Source of the DNA: G963676095 sp963676095
GTDB taxonomy: Bacteria; Bacteroidota; Bacteroidia; Bacteroidales; Prolixibacteraceae
Assembly: GCA_963676095.1 (NCBI GenBank)
Contig: OY781040.1
Location: 992,001 to 1,056,000, forward strand
DNA length: 64,000 nt
Direction of reading: 5' to 3'
A program made the position numbers and the translations under genes. This document shows, piece after piece, positions 43,500 through 52,813 of the stretch. Numbering within the stretch: the stretch's first letter is position 1; every line of letters begins with the position of its first letter. The notes beneath the pieces are model-generated. The model was not told the DNA's origin. It did not search any database and worked only from the letters and a program-made list of their open reading frames with translations.

Positions 43500-44479
43500 A
43501 TTGTCTCTCCGTCCGAATCTGCCAATGTTAGTAATGTGAAATTTCTGCTGTCGATTTTGTCTCTGTGATCATTAAACTTTACACTGCATATTATGGGCCT
43601 ATGCCTGCCTACTGCCGTGAAATGACGCTTTTCAAATACCATGTCAATCATTGATAATGACGAACCGCAAATCAATATAGACAACTTTAGCTTGTTTGTT
43701 ATTTTTTTTGCTGCCTTAAAAATAAGTTCCATTTCAGTTGATGATGACAAATCACATCTGAAATCAACTAACACCATGGCGGTAATATGTTTCTTTACGA
43801 TAGTCCTAAGTACGAAGTAATTATTTGTGTTTTTATCAACATAAACGGCATAATCATGTAGCTTGTTAAAGAATCTCCACATTAAATACTCTTTGTCGCG
43901 AGCGATCTCCAGCAGATCCTTATTGAATGGTTTGTTTAAATCTGGTAATTCGTCTTTCGCCATTAAATAAAATGTTGTACTTTTAACGGTTACCTTTTGT
44001 GGAAATTTATTCCCTGCGATTTCCCCTCTAAAAACAGAACTAATTACCCAAAATGGATTTGTTATCCCAACATATTTATGTACGTCTCCAATATAACCTG
44101 CTCCTAATTTTAAATTCAATTTCAATGCGGTTGGATTTGAACCTGTTGCAAAAGAGTTTGGAAAAGACTTCTTTAGCTGCAACATCAAGTCCACGCCCCA
44201 ATTTTGTTTTCGATAACAAGGGTCAACCATCAAATCAAATCCCCATAAACTATCATATAAAGTATCATTATAATAATACGACATTTTTGACTGAAAGCCT
44301 TGTCCAACAATCTTATCGCCGTCCTTCATTATCATAATAAAATCATTCGCATCAGACGATCTTGATAACCAGAAACCAATATATTTACTGATATCAAGAT
44401 TTGCCTTTTCCGGATAGATCCTTTCATTGAATTCAATTAATTGCCGGATGTCAAAATCCTTAAGCGTTGATATTTCCAT
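43493..44479 (-). CDS. GNAT-superfamily acyltransferase, polysaccharide locus type
   Basis: 328 aa. It begins with a GNAT-like fold (YPEKANLDISKYIGFWLSRS, then IMKDGDKIVGQGFQ and DLMVDPCYRKQNWGVDLMLQ, resembling the acyl-CoA loop). The second half is a degenerate GNAT-like domain with RDKEYLMWRF, a pattern seen in FemAB/GNAT fusion-type proteins of exopolysaccharide loci. Probably acylates a sugar. It overlaps the deacetylase gene by 7 bases, supporting a shared step. Confidence 0.72.
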   Translation of the reverse strand: MEISTLKDFDIRQLIEFNERIYPEKANLDISKYIGFWLSRSSDANDFIMIMKDGDKIVGQGFQSKMSYYYNDTLYDSLWGFDLMVDPCYRKQNWGVDLMLQLKKSFPNSFATGSNPTALKLNLKLGAGYIGDVHKYVGITNPFWVISSVFRGEIAGNKFPQKVTVKSTTFYLMAKDELPDLNKPFNKDLLEIARDKEYLMWRFFNKLHDYAVYVDKNTNNYFVLRTIVKKHITAMVLVDFRCDLSSSTEMELIFKAAKKITNKLKLSILICGSSLSMIDMVFEKRHFTAVGRHRPIICSVKFNDHRDKIDSRNFTLLTLADSDGETIW

Positions 44480-44491
44480 ATTTAAGCATAG

Positions 44492-45604
44492 TTAAATATT
44501 CATATAAATACAAAAAACAAGATATATTGCCAAGAGCCAGATATAGATTTGCCTCTGACTATTAAATATCCTGTATTTAACTAACGGATATGCGATAACA
44601 ATTGGATAGAATGCCCACGACAAGCCTGCAAATCTGTTCGAAAAAGCGGCATATATTACCAGTATCCAAAAAGTATTGGCCAATATATATGTATTAAATA
44701 TAACATTATAAGTGGCATCATTTATTTTCTTTTTAACAATAACTATCCATCCAAATATAACAGGCACAGCACTATACAGCAAAAAATCCCAACGGAACCC
44801 AGTGTGTGAAAATTCGCTTAGCATTAGCGGATCTTTTCCCGCTATGATATAATTTGCCATCCGATCGTCAAACCCAAGATTCATCAAAATACCATCAAAG
44901 GCACCTGGAAATATCAAGGAAATAAAGATCGAAGCTATCCAGATCGCAATATTAAACTTTGGGTCTTTTAGCACTGTATCGGCAGCCAACAGGCATAAAA
45001 TCGGTAACAGAGTGGACCTATGCGTAAAAAAAGCTAACAAAAAAAATATTAAAACAATTAATAAATTTCGATCAGGCCGGAAGTAATATGCCATACCTAA
45101 CATCACAAAAGAGAGGGCCATGTTGTTTCTAAGACCATTCGTCATCCCGGAAAAGAATGAAAAAGATGCGATATACAAAAGCATTGCAAGATATTCATTG
45201 TGAGGAAACAACTTTCGGAAAGCAAACCAAACTGGAAATAAGGACAATCCTGCAACAACTGCAAACCATACATGAACATCGATACCCAAACCAGAACAAA
45301 ATTGAATAATCCACCCCCAAAAATATTCTTTTTCCGCATATAAATAACTAAGGTCCAGCACGCCATCTTGAAACGACGTATAAACAGAAGCATAACCAGT
45401 TGTATCAGCAAAGAGTGAACTTATTGGACGAAATCCAAGGAAAAGTACCAGAGATGTCGTCAATATAAACGACTTTATCCGGCTATTAGAATCACCAAGC
45501 AGTAATCTTTTTGTTGAATTAAGAGAGACATATACCATGGTCGTTAAACAGAGTATAGTCGTTAGAATTAAATAAATATAAATGTACAGATAATCCGGTA
45601 TCAT
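44492..45604 (-). CDS. wzy: EpsG-family polysaccharide polymerase (Wzy-like)
   Basis: 370 aa with about ten membrane segments. EpsG-type features include a periplasmic loop with DTTGYASVYTSF, then WIIQFCSGLGIDVHVWF and GMTNGLRNNMALSFVMLGMA. Such proteins polymerise lipid-linked repeat units in the periplasm. It is the only full-length polymerase candidate in the window; a remnant of another membrane protein lies at 49968. Confidence 0.85.
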   Translation of the reverse strand: MIPDYLYIYIYLILTTILCLTTMVYVSLNSTKRLLLGDSNSRIKSFILTTSLVLFLGFRPISSLFADTTGYASVYTSFQDGVLDLSYLYAEKEYFWGWIIQFCSGLGIDVHVWFAVVAGLSLFPVWFAFRKLFPHNEYLAMLLYIASFSFFSGMTNGLRNNMALSFVMLGMAYYFRPDRNLLIVLIFFLLAFFTHRSTLLPILCLLAADTVLKDPKFNIAIWIASIFISLIFPGAFDGILMNLGFDDRMANYIIAGKDPLMLSEFSHTGFRWDFLLYSAVPVIFGWIVIVKKKINDATYNVIFNTYILANTFWILVIYAAFSNRFAGLSWAFYPIVIAYPLVKYRIFNSQRQIYIWLLAIYLVFCIYMNI

Positions 45605-45613
45605 TAAATATGC

Positions 45614-46723
45614 TTATTTTAAACCATTAGCAACAAACTCTTTCGCTTCTTCTCCCAATTCTGCCAATCTGTTGTTTACATCTTTATAAGATAGAATAAC
45701 ATCAAGATTTTTATAATCCGGATTCTGCAAAGAAAGTGTCCTCCCTTTTATATCAAGCATTTTGAAGAGCGAATCAAACCTTGCCGAACCTCTTGCTTCG
45801 TTGCTGATTGTTAAAAAAGGCTTGTTGAACAAGATTGAGAAAACCGTTCCGTGGAAGGAATCTGTAAGAACTAATTGTGCGTTGCCGATGCCTTTAAGCC
45901 ATTCTTCAATTGATGATGTGTAGCCTTTTCTTGTGAATCTTCCAATAAACTTTATCGGAAGTCCCATCCTTTTGCTTATTTGATTGAAAATTTCAAGCTT
46001 TTGCGTTGTATAGTCTAAGGTATAGACACAGATATATTTTTCTTTGTCTAATCTCCCATGATATAATGTGCGGTACTCATCTGCTACTAAGAGCAAAGTT
46101 GGATCCAGCATACATCGTGCATCAGTATTTAAATATTTCTTGCATAATTCCACACCCGACAATTCTCTCACTGAAATGGCATCAAATTGTTTGATCAATT
46201 GCCTGGCGATTTCAGTTGTCTTTTCATCCATCTCCCATTTGTCAACACCAAACGAGGCTGCATATGAGATTTTCTTTACATCCTTCACGTCAGACAGAAA
46301 ATCAAAAAAATAGTTACCGATGAATTGCGTATAGCAAGGTCTCCAAACCTGATCACTACCCACAATATAGGCATCTTGCGGGTAATCAGAGTACAAATTG
46401 CTGGTAATTGGAACGCTTACATTAATATAATAGATATATTTACCGATAAACTCTTTTTGTTGTACAGCCAGGTCAACCTCCATTTGGCGATTTTTTACCG
46501 GGTCCAGGAAAACAATTCCAGGATCGCAACCAAGCTTCAGGATTGTCCTCTTAGTTGTACTTAATACACGGTGGATCTTCGTATGGTAAGGTACTGCAGG
46601 TACCGGCACATTAAACGTTACTGGGATATGCCCGAGCTTTCTCAAATAGGTTTGTAATGCGTAATTCTGCAAGATTCCTCCGTAATTGCTACAAAGAGGT
46701 TGAGTAAGAATTCCTATTTTCAT
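45614..46723 (-). CDS. Polysaccharide pyruvyl transferase family protein
   Basis: 369 aa of the CsaB/WcaK family, which transfer a pyruvyl group from phosphoenolpyruvate to a sugar to form a ketal. The N-terminus ILTQPLCSNYGGILQNYALQ, the middle YIVGSDQVWRP and the later LVLTDSFHGTVFSILFNKPF are the family signatures. The product would be negatively charged. It overlaps the next upstream gene by 4 bases. Confidence 0.92.
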   Translation of the reverse strand: MKIGILTQPLCSNYGGILQNYALQTYLRKLGHIPVTFNVPVPAVPYHTKIHRVLSTTKRTILKLGCDPGIVFLDPVKNRQMEVDLAVQQKEFIGKYIYYINVSVPITSNLYSDYPQDAYIVGSDQVWRPCYTQFIGNYFFDFLSDVKDVKKISYAASFGVDKWEMDEKTTEIARQLIKQFDAISVRELSGVELCKKYLNTDARCMLDPTLLLVADEYRTLYHGRLDKEKYICVYTLDYTTQKLEIFNQISKRMGLPIKFIGRFTRKGYTSSIEEWLKGIGNAQLVLTDSFHGTVFSILFNKPFLTISNEARGSARFDSLFKMLDIKGRTLSLQNPDYKNLDVILSYKDVNNRLAELGEEAKEFVANGLK

Positions 46724-47958
46724 AAATTAACCTGAGGATTATTTTTCAACCATTCTTGCTGCTTCTCAAGTAATTTATTAATCAATGATTCAGCCACAGC
46801 GTCGCCATTGAAATTCCTGGTGACAAATTCATATCCTGCATTAGCTATTTTTTCAAGTTCTTCCTTATGTTCCGGAGCTTGATAATAAGATATCTTTGCC
46901 TTGAGATCATCGATGGAGCCATCATATCCAATATAGTGAACTCCTGCCTTCATACCGTAGTCTTCATACATACCGGGATTTATGCCAATATATGCACATC
47001 CACATGCCATACCCTCGACGAAGCCGATTCCAGGTACGCCAAGAATCTCTTCACCGACGATACACATCTTATAATCGTTAAATTTCTCAACCATATTAAA
47101 AGAGAAATATTTCTTCTGCCTCCCAATATGAAACCGGTTATAGATTTTTTTATAAGCCTTGACAATTTTATTATCGGAGGGTAAAACTTTTTTACCTTCA
47201 TCTCCTTCCAAATAATCCTGGCTGTAACAATCTATTGTGTCTGCAAAAAAATCCTTGTTGTCTTTTATTTGTTTGCGCATAGGCTGGTCACAGGGATCGC
47301 CATAAACAAAAACAAACTCTTCATGAGTCTTATAGGTAATGGTTCCCACTGCGAAGGCTTTGTCCTGACGCTCAGCAAATGGTTTTATGTTTTTAAACCG
47401 CTCCGCATATACAAATGGATGTACAATCCAGGGTAAATCGAGATGGTAATATCTTCTGAATAATTCTGATGTCTTCTGTAGATTAACCTCATTGAAGTAA
47501 CAGTTCACACCAGCTTTCTCCATTAACGCATTTTCTTCCTTTCTTCCATGAAAATGAAGCATGCTTAATGCTTTAAAAGCATGAACATTCTCCATTTCAC
47601 GATATTCCTCAGTCATAACATTATATAATATCACCAGGTCACCAGGTCTAATATCCGATGCTTTATGTAAAACTGTGATTTTTTTAGGATCAATCCTATT
47701 CTTCTTCAGAATAATGCGGTTCTCAAGCACGCTGAATAAATTTAGAAATCGTTGAAGCCGGTCACTGCCCTTTGTCAATAGGGAGAATCCTCTGTCATTG
47801 ATAAAACTGCAAATCTCATATTTAGGATTGTTCAATAGATAACGCAATATGTATCCATGTTTAACTGCAGGAGAAAATTTAAACACATATACAAAAGTTG
47901 TCATCAATAGCATCCAATTAGCATGTAAATTGACAAAAACAATTCTCATATTTTCCAA
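46720..47958 (-). CDS. Glycosyltransferase, GT-B fold (family uncertain)
   Basis: 412 aa. The C-terminal part has EEILGVPGIGFVEGMACGCA, a donor-site 'E...A.G...' pattern, and GYDGSIDDLKAKISYY, as in GT family 1/4 enzymes. The N-terminal domain is unusual and does not fit GT4 well. It is specific to polysaccharide loci as far as I can tell. It lies between the pyruvyl transferase (4-base overlap) and the broken glycosyltransferase. Confidence 0.72.
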   Translation of the reverse strand: MENMRIVFVNLHANWMLLMTTFVYVFKFSPAVKHGYILRYLLNNPKYEICSFINDRGFSLLTKGSDRLQRFLNLFSVLENRIILKKNRIDPKKITVLHKASDIRPGDLVILYNVMTEEYREMENVHAFKALSMLHFHGRKEENALMEKAGVNCYFNEVNLQKTSELFRRYYHLDLPWIVHPFVYAERFKNIKPFAERQDKAFAVGTITYKTHEEFVFVYGDPCDQPMRKQIKDNKDFFADTIDCYSQDYLEGDEGKKVLPSDNKIVKAYKKIYNRFHIGRQKKYFSFNMVEKFNDYKMCIVGEEILGVPGIGFVEGMACGCAYIGINPGMYEDYGMKAGVHYIGYDGSIDDLKAKISYYQAPEHKEELEKIANAGYEFVTRNFNGDAVAESLINKLLEKQQEWLKNNPQVNL

Positions 47959-47967
47959 CTTTATAAA

Positions 47968-49006
47968 TTATTCAAAAACCTTTGTCATCTGCTGAACCAT
48001 ATTTGATACAGAAAAACATTGAATCATGGATTCACTAACTTTGAGGTCTGTATGATTATCTAGAAGAGCACATACTTCATCTACCCAATATTTTATAATG
48101 CAAGGTAGTCCTGATGCTTGAGCTTCTATCAAAACGATACCAAGCCCCTCAAAATTGCTGGGAAGGAGAAACAGATTACAACAATGCAGGATTTCGCTTA
48201 CATCATCACGCGATCCGAACAAGTGGAATCGATCAGCCTGATCCAATGATTCAATTCGTTGTTCAACTTCTTCTTTCATTTGCCCAGTACCAATCCAAAT
48301 AAAATCTACATCATTACGAATTTTAAACAATCCGGTCATACATTCCACTGTGAAAATAGGACTCTTTTGAGGGATCATATGACCAACCGTTACAACATGA
48401 TATTTGGCTTTTTGCGTTTCTTGATTACATCTACCGGATATCTAAATTTATCAATATCAATTCCATTAAAAATCACACTTGGATATATTGAATTTTTCCA
48501 GTTACGGTCTGAAAAAAGAAAATTAGCCTCCTCGGAGCAGCCACAATGTTTATTAGAAAAATGCCAGCACATCCATTTCATCAGAGCTTGATAGACTCTA
48601 AATAAATGTTCTTCCTTGAATCAGTTCTTTTTGTTGTAAGGTATTGTGCGAATGACATTCCCTAACTTTAATACCCGCCAACCACGGTACAAGCATATTT
48701 GGCCCATTAAAAAGATCAGTATTTGACTGAAAGACACCATATTCCATTTTTTTTAAGGAGTTTATACAGTAAATACAAATGACGGCACTTTCCTTTAAAA
48801 GTTGACAATTCCGCTGTATGGATAACTTTTATCCCTTCATCCAATACTTCTTGCTCTCTAACATTTGTTGCCTGATTAATACTGTAATTAGCAATTGTAA
48901 CTTCAAATCTGTCTTTGTCAAGTCCTTTTACAAGATTAACGACAAATGTGTCAGTTCCTCCATATGCAAGTCCATTCGAAAGTATGCAAACGTTCTTCTT
49001 TTTCAT
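47968..49006 (-). pseudogene. Broken family 4 glycosyltransferase
   Basis: The N-terminus (48716-49006) reads KKKNVCILSNGLAYGGTDTF and VVNLVKGLDKDRFEV. A middle piece (48390-48581) has WHFSNKHCGCSEEANFLF and NGIDIDKFRYPVDV. The C-terminus (47968-48378) has IPQKSPIFTVECMTGL, FEGLGIVLIEAQASGLPCII and MVQQMTKVFE. Together they span a GT4 enzyme of about 370 aa, but with frameshifts between pieces and a deletion of roughly 60 codons after the first. The donor-site motif survives, so decay is recent. The start overlaps the next upstream gene by 4 bases, as in an intact operon. Confidence 0.85.
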
Positions 49007-49962
49007 TCAGTCAATCTTTTATAGATCATCGCTAAAGCGCCAATACCATAACAATATGAAATTAGAATTGCAAAAAAGATTTTACTATTACTGGCAAGAT
49101 TTGATTTGATAATTATCCCAATATTACGACGAATATTTATCTGAAAGATGTGGATATTTTCGTCAAATTTGTAGCCACTAAGCGAAGCAAAATACAACTG
49201 CCACATATCTTCCAAAGCAAACCGGGCACGAGCAATGTCAATGTATTGTGGCCATAAACAAATGGTATCAGCCACAATTTTCGTCCATACTTTATGCCCT
49301 GACATTTTTTTTTCTCCGTATGTTTGGTGGGATATACTCGTTTCGTTCATACGATAATGATACAGTTGCTTATCAGTTACAAGAACATTTTTCACTTCCT
49401 GCAAGACATTCCATGTCATGAGGGCATCCTCGCCATAGCTGATTCCCATTTCAAAACGCTTCTTTTTTAATACATTGCTTTTAAAAAATTTATTCCACAA
49501 GGACCCATTGAAAGACACGTGCCTAAGAAACTCCTTAATTACATTTTCTTGTGATAGCATTTCCTCCTTGACATCTGTAGTCTTCACTTCCTGAACATCT
49601 TTAACCACGTCGAAGGTAACAATATCACAACTCGATGCTGAAATTTTGTTTACTACATATTCAACCGTGTCAAGTTCAATCCAATCATCGGAATCAACGA
49701 AAAGGACATAGTCGCCTTTAATCTTTAAAAGTAACCTGTTTCGGGTTTCTGCAACTCCACAGTTCTCCTGATGATAGACTTCAACAAAATTGTATTTATC
49801 GGCATATTCATCGCATATTGCAGGTGAGCCATCTTTCGAACCGTCATCGATTATCACAACCTGCAAATTCTTGTAAGTCTGATTGACGATGCTGTCAAGG
49901 CATTGCCTTAGATATGGTTCTACATTGTAAACTGGAATAAGAATCGAGACGATTTTGTTCAT
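49003..49962 (-). CDS. Glycosyltransferase family 2
   Basis: 319 aa GT-A enzyme: SILIPVYNVEPYLRQCLDSI, VVIIDDGSKDGSP and the DxD region YVLFVDSDDWIELD. The C-terminal 100 residues include YGEDALMTWNVLQE, typical of capsule GT2 enzymes. It adds a repeat-unit sugar; specificity unknown. It begins 5 bases after the stop of a membrane-protein remnant. Confidence 0.93.
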   Translation of the reverse strand: MNKIVSILIPVYNVEPYLRQCLDSIVNQTYKNLQVVIIDDGSKDGSPAICDEYADKYNFVEVYHQENCGVAETRNRLLLKIKGDYVLFVDSDDWIELDTVEYVVNKISASSCDIVTFDVVKDVQEVKTTDVKEEMLSQENVIKEFLRHVSFNGSLWNKFFKSNVLKKKRFEMGISYGEDALMTWNVLQEVKNVLVTDKQLYHYRMNETSISHQTYGEKKMSGHKVWTKIVADTICLWPQYIDIARARFALEDMWQLYFASLSGYKFDENIHIFQINIRRNIGIIIKSNLASNSKIFFAILISYCYGIGALAMIYKRLTE

Positions 49963-49967
49963 TACTG

Positions 49968-50096
49968 TTAATAATAGACATAATTGTTTACCAACTGCTT
50001 GCCGGTCTCAACACCCCACATCATAACAAAAGCCAGAACATAAAATGATTGCCAACAATATGATAAAAATATATTTCCCAGCCAAACGATAAAACA
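49968..50096 (-). pseudogene. C-terminal remnant of a polytopic membrane protein (polymerase-like)
   Basis: A 42-codon frame ends with SFYVLAFVMMWGVETGKQLV and VNNYVYY before TAA at 49968, preceded by WLGNIFLSYCWQ. Aromatic-rich, hydrophobic and stopping 5 bases before the GT2 start codon, it looks like the end of an O-antigen polymerase-type gene in its original operon place. Upstream the frame meets a stop and no further match is seen. The rest of the gap to 50198 holds nothing recognisable. Confidence 0.45.
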
Positions 50097-50198
50097 TTAG
50101 AATACACCTCTTATCACTCCGGTAAAAAAACAATGCATTCAGAAATCACATATACACTGAAGCAAAACAAATATCTAATAAGTCCGGAAAAAACATAT

Positions 50199-51947
50199 TT
50201 ATTTTCCAATTAATTTCTTTGCAACTTCAATGCCCTTATTGCCAAAAATGGACTTCACAACTTCTTTTGCAACACTTTTTGTATCTGAAACAAGGTTAAA
50301 CAAGATCTTTATACCGTTGCTTTCATCTTCTGCCAATGTGAATACCTCGTATAACATTGGCTTTTCTGTAATTTCGGGTGTTACAAAGCGACCTAAACTT
50401 TGCAGATACTCCTCCTTGTTTGAAGCGGACATATATTCAAAGCCAAGATCTTCGGCATAATGCCGAATCAATTTGTACGATTTATGGCCATAATGACCAC
50501 CGCCAGCAATGAACAAGTCCGCTTCTTCTCCAAATGCCGATCCCGGGTGGTTGAAATTTCTGAATTCCGTTCCCTTGCCGTTGTTAATTAAAAGAATACG
50601 GATATTTTTACCTAAATGCCTGTTTCCAATAACATTCATGTCATAGAAAAATGCAAGGTCTCCAAATACTCCAAAAAAAAATTTATTTGGATTTATCAGT
50701 GAAGCTCCAATCATTGTACTTACATCTCCGTCAATACCAAACCCCCCTGTATTCGAATAACCATAAACAGTTGACGGTTTTGCAAACAAGTTCCAGCTGC
50801 GCAGAGAATTAAGAATTGCAAGATGAAGTGAACTGTTTTCTGGCAGATGATGTGCTGTCTGCATTGCAATCCAAGGATTGGAAAATGGAAGGTCATCCGG
50901 ATTTATTTTTGATCTGACACGTTCAAGTTCATCAAGACATTCCTCCAGGTACTCTGTATGTGTGCCGCCATTTTCTCCGTAATACTCAAAGAATCTTTGC
51001 TCTGACATTTCAAAAACATGAGATAATGCCCGATGCGGATCTCTGAGTTCGCCGTCTTCACTCACACGCCATACTTTTTTACCGCCGATACCGAGTGATG
51101 GGTAATCGCCTGTGACTTCACCGACATGGATTAGAAGGTCCACATTTGCTAAGTCAGTTGAATAAGTTAGTTGTGCTTTGACGATGGAGAACAAAACGCT
51201 ATATTTGCCATTGTAACCACTTGTTTGGTCGACAAAAACAACGGAATTATTCTTTGCGCAGAAATTATCTATTGCTTTTACCTGTGAAGCTGAAAATTTA
51301 ACATGGTTTCCAACAAATACTGCAATTCGTCCTTGTGGCAGTTCTGGCATCTCTTCGCCCCAACATGTACGACGAATGACTCGTGATTCCGGTAATTCAC
51401 TAACAGAGAAGTCATTACTATATGTTGTAGTAAGATTGACATGTACTGGACCACCACCTCTATGTTTTAGCTCCAATATTGCACGGTTTATCTTGATTGT
51501 GTTACTCCATTCATCTGTAGGTGTGTTTATTGTTGAAATCTGTTCACTAAGCAAAGCGATGTCTTTGGGCAAAGAACTCCTGTCGATAACCTGAGGAATC
51601 ATGTGACCAACAAGAGAAACGTCTTGCGTACCCGTAACTGCCAATACCGGCAGTTTGCGATAATACGCTTCAGTTAATCCAGGCAAATAATTGCGTGATG
51701 CTGTTGCTCCGGTACATGTCAGTACAACTGGCTCACCTGCCTCTGCGGCCATTCCACAAGCTAAATATGATGCAGATCGTTCGTCGGCGGAAGAGAACAT
51801 CTTGAACCATTTATCTTGCATCATACTGGCAACAAGTGTCATGTTGGTAGTGCCAGGACTAGCAATGACATATTTTATATTGTGTTGTTTCAGCAGTGAA
51901 ATCAGTATTTGTATATTGCGTTCTGATGAATAGTATTTTCCCTCCAT
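50199..51947 (-). CDS. MenD-like thiamine diphosphate-dependent enzyme
   Basis: 582 aa with the three-domain layout of ThDP enzymes. The N-terminal IASPGTTNMTL and SADERSASYLACGMA hold the cofactor-activating glutamate (E56). The C-terminal third has GGFGIDGDVSTMIGA and the ThDP/Mg motif GDLAFFYDMN... with NNGKGTEF. The SPGT/DER/GIDG pattern is that of the MenD branch, which adds a 2-oxoacid-derived acyl anion to an acceptor. No menaquinone genes are near, so it probably builds a branched or chain-extended precursor for the polysaccharide. It lies next to an SDR. Confidence 0.85.
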   Translation of the reverse strand: MEGKYYSSERNIQILISLLKQHNIKYVIASPGTTNMTLVASMMQDKWFKMFSSADERSASYLACGMAAEAGEPVVLTCTGATASRNYLPGLTEAYYRKLPVLAVTGTQDVSLVGHMIPQVIDRSSLPKDIALLSEQISTINTPTDEWSNTIKINRAILELKHRGGGPVHVNLTTTYSNDFSVSELPESRVIRRTCWGEEMPELPQGRIAVFVGNHVKFSASQVKAIDNFCAKNNSVVFVDQTSGYNGKYSVLFSIVKAQLTYSTDLANVDLLIHVGEVTGDYPSLGIGGKKVWRVSEDGELRDPHRALSHVFEMSEQRFFEYYGENGGTHTEYLEECLDELERVRSKINPDDLPFSNPWIAMQTAHHLPENSSLHLAILNSLRSWNLFAKPSTVYGYSNTGGFGIDGDVSTMIGASLINPNKFFFGVFGDLAFFYDMNVIGNRHLGKNIRILLINNGKGTEFRNFNHPGSAFGEEADLFIAGGGHYGHKSYKLIRHYAEDLGFEYMSASNKEEYLQSLGRFVTPEITEKPMLYEVFTLAEDESNGIKILFNLVSDTKSVAKEVVKSIFGNKGIEVAKKLIGK

Positions 51948-51963
51948 AATCTGTTATTTTATA

Positions 51964-52800
51964 TTATTTCCATCTTGCATTTATTGTTTTGCCTTCATTG
52001 CAAATAAGTATCTGTCCGTTGAGACAATTTGAGTTGTCGCACAATAGAAAACAAGCAATTTCTGCCACTTCTTCCGGAAGGTATAACCGTCTTGTAACAT
52101 TATAGTTACAAGTTAAATCACCGTCAATAGTTCCACCAGTCATATCAGATACCGTGACACCAGGGGCTACTGCATTTATCCGGAAACCATCGTTTACATA
52201 TCTGTAGGCTAAACCCTGCACAAGACTATTTAGTGCGGCCTTCGTCAGACCATATGGCCGATCATCAGAGGTGATGCTTGTCTCAGAAGAAATGAATAAT
52301 ATATTCTTCATTTCTTCAATATTTCTTTTTTTACAACATTCAATGAATGCCTGGGTGAGAAAAAATCCGCCTTTAAGATTTGTATCGAACTGGTTATCGA
52401 ATTGTTCGGGGGTTACTTCAAGGAAACTGTTTTCATGTAATGAGATACCGGCATTATTGACCAGGCAGTTCACTCTGCCAAGCATATCATTTGCCTGATC
52501 TATAAACATCTTAAAAGATTTTATATTTTGTACATCAAGAACAAGATATTTGCATCCGATTTCATTCGCGCTCTTTTTTAATGTATCTTCATTCCTCCCT
52601 GATATAAGAATATCCGCGCCTTCGGAAATAAATTTTTTTGCCATAGTAAAACCAAGTCCGCGTCCTCCGCCTGTTATGATAATTTTCTTGTCTTTCAACA
52701 GCTCGTTTGGTTGAAAATAGCTTATTTTCGCATAAGTTGGCTTTGGTTCACCATGCAGAAGAAATGATACTATTTGCTTGATCCTACTATTAAATTCCAT
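51964..52800 (-). CDS. Short-chain dehydrogenase/reductase (SDR-e)
   Basis: 278 aa SDR with a 35-residue N-terminal extension before TGGGRGLG (43-50), and catalytic Y183 and K187 in YGLTK. It ends ILICNEGKTINARW. It lies 16 bases upstream of the MenD-like gene in transcription order, so it likely reduces the keto group created by that enzyme. This partnership is inference from position. Confidence 0.88.
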   Translation of the reverse strand: MEFNSRIKQIVSFLLHGEPKPTYAKISYFQPNELLKDKKIIITGGGRGLGFTMAKKFISEGADILISGRNEDTLKKSANEIGCKYLVLDVQNIKSFKMFIDQANDMLGRVNCLVNNAGISLHENSFLEVTPEQFDNQFDTNLKGGFFLTQAFIECCKKRNIEEMKNILFISSETSITSDDRPYGLTKAALNSLVQGLAYRYVNDGFRINAVAPGVTVSDMTGGTIDGDLTCNYNVTRRLYLPEEVAEIACFLLCDNSNCLNGQILICNEGKTINARWK

Positions 52801-52813
52801 GTAACTTTACTTC

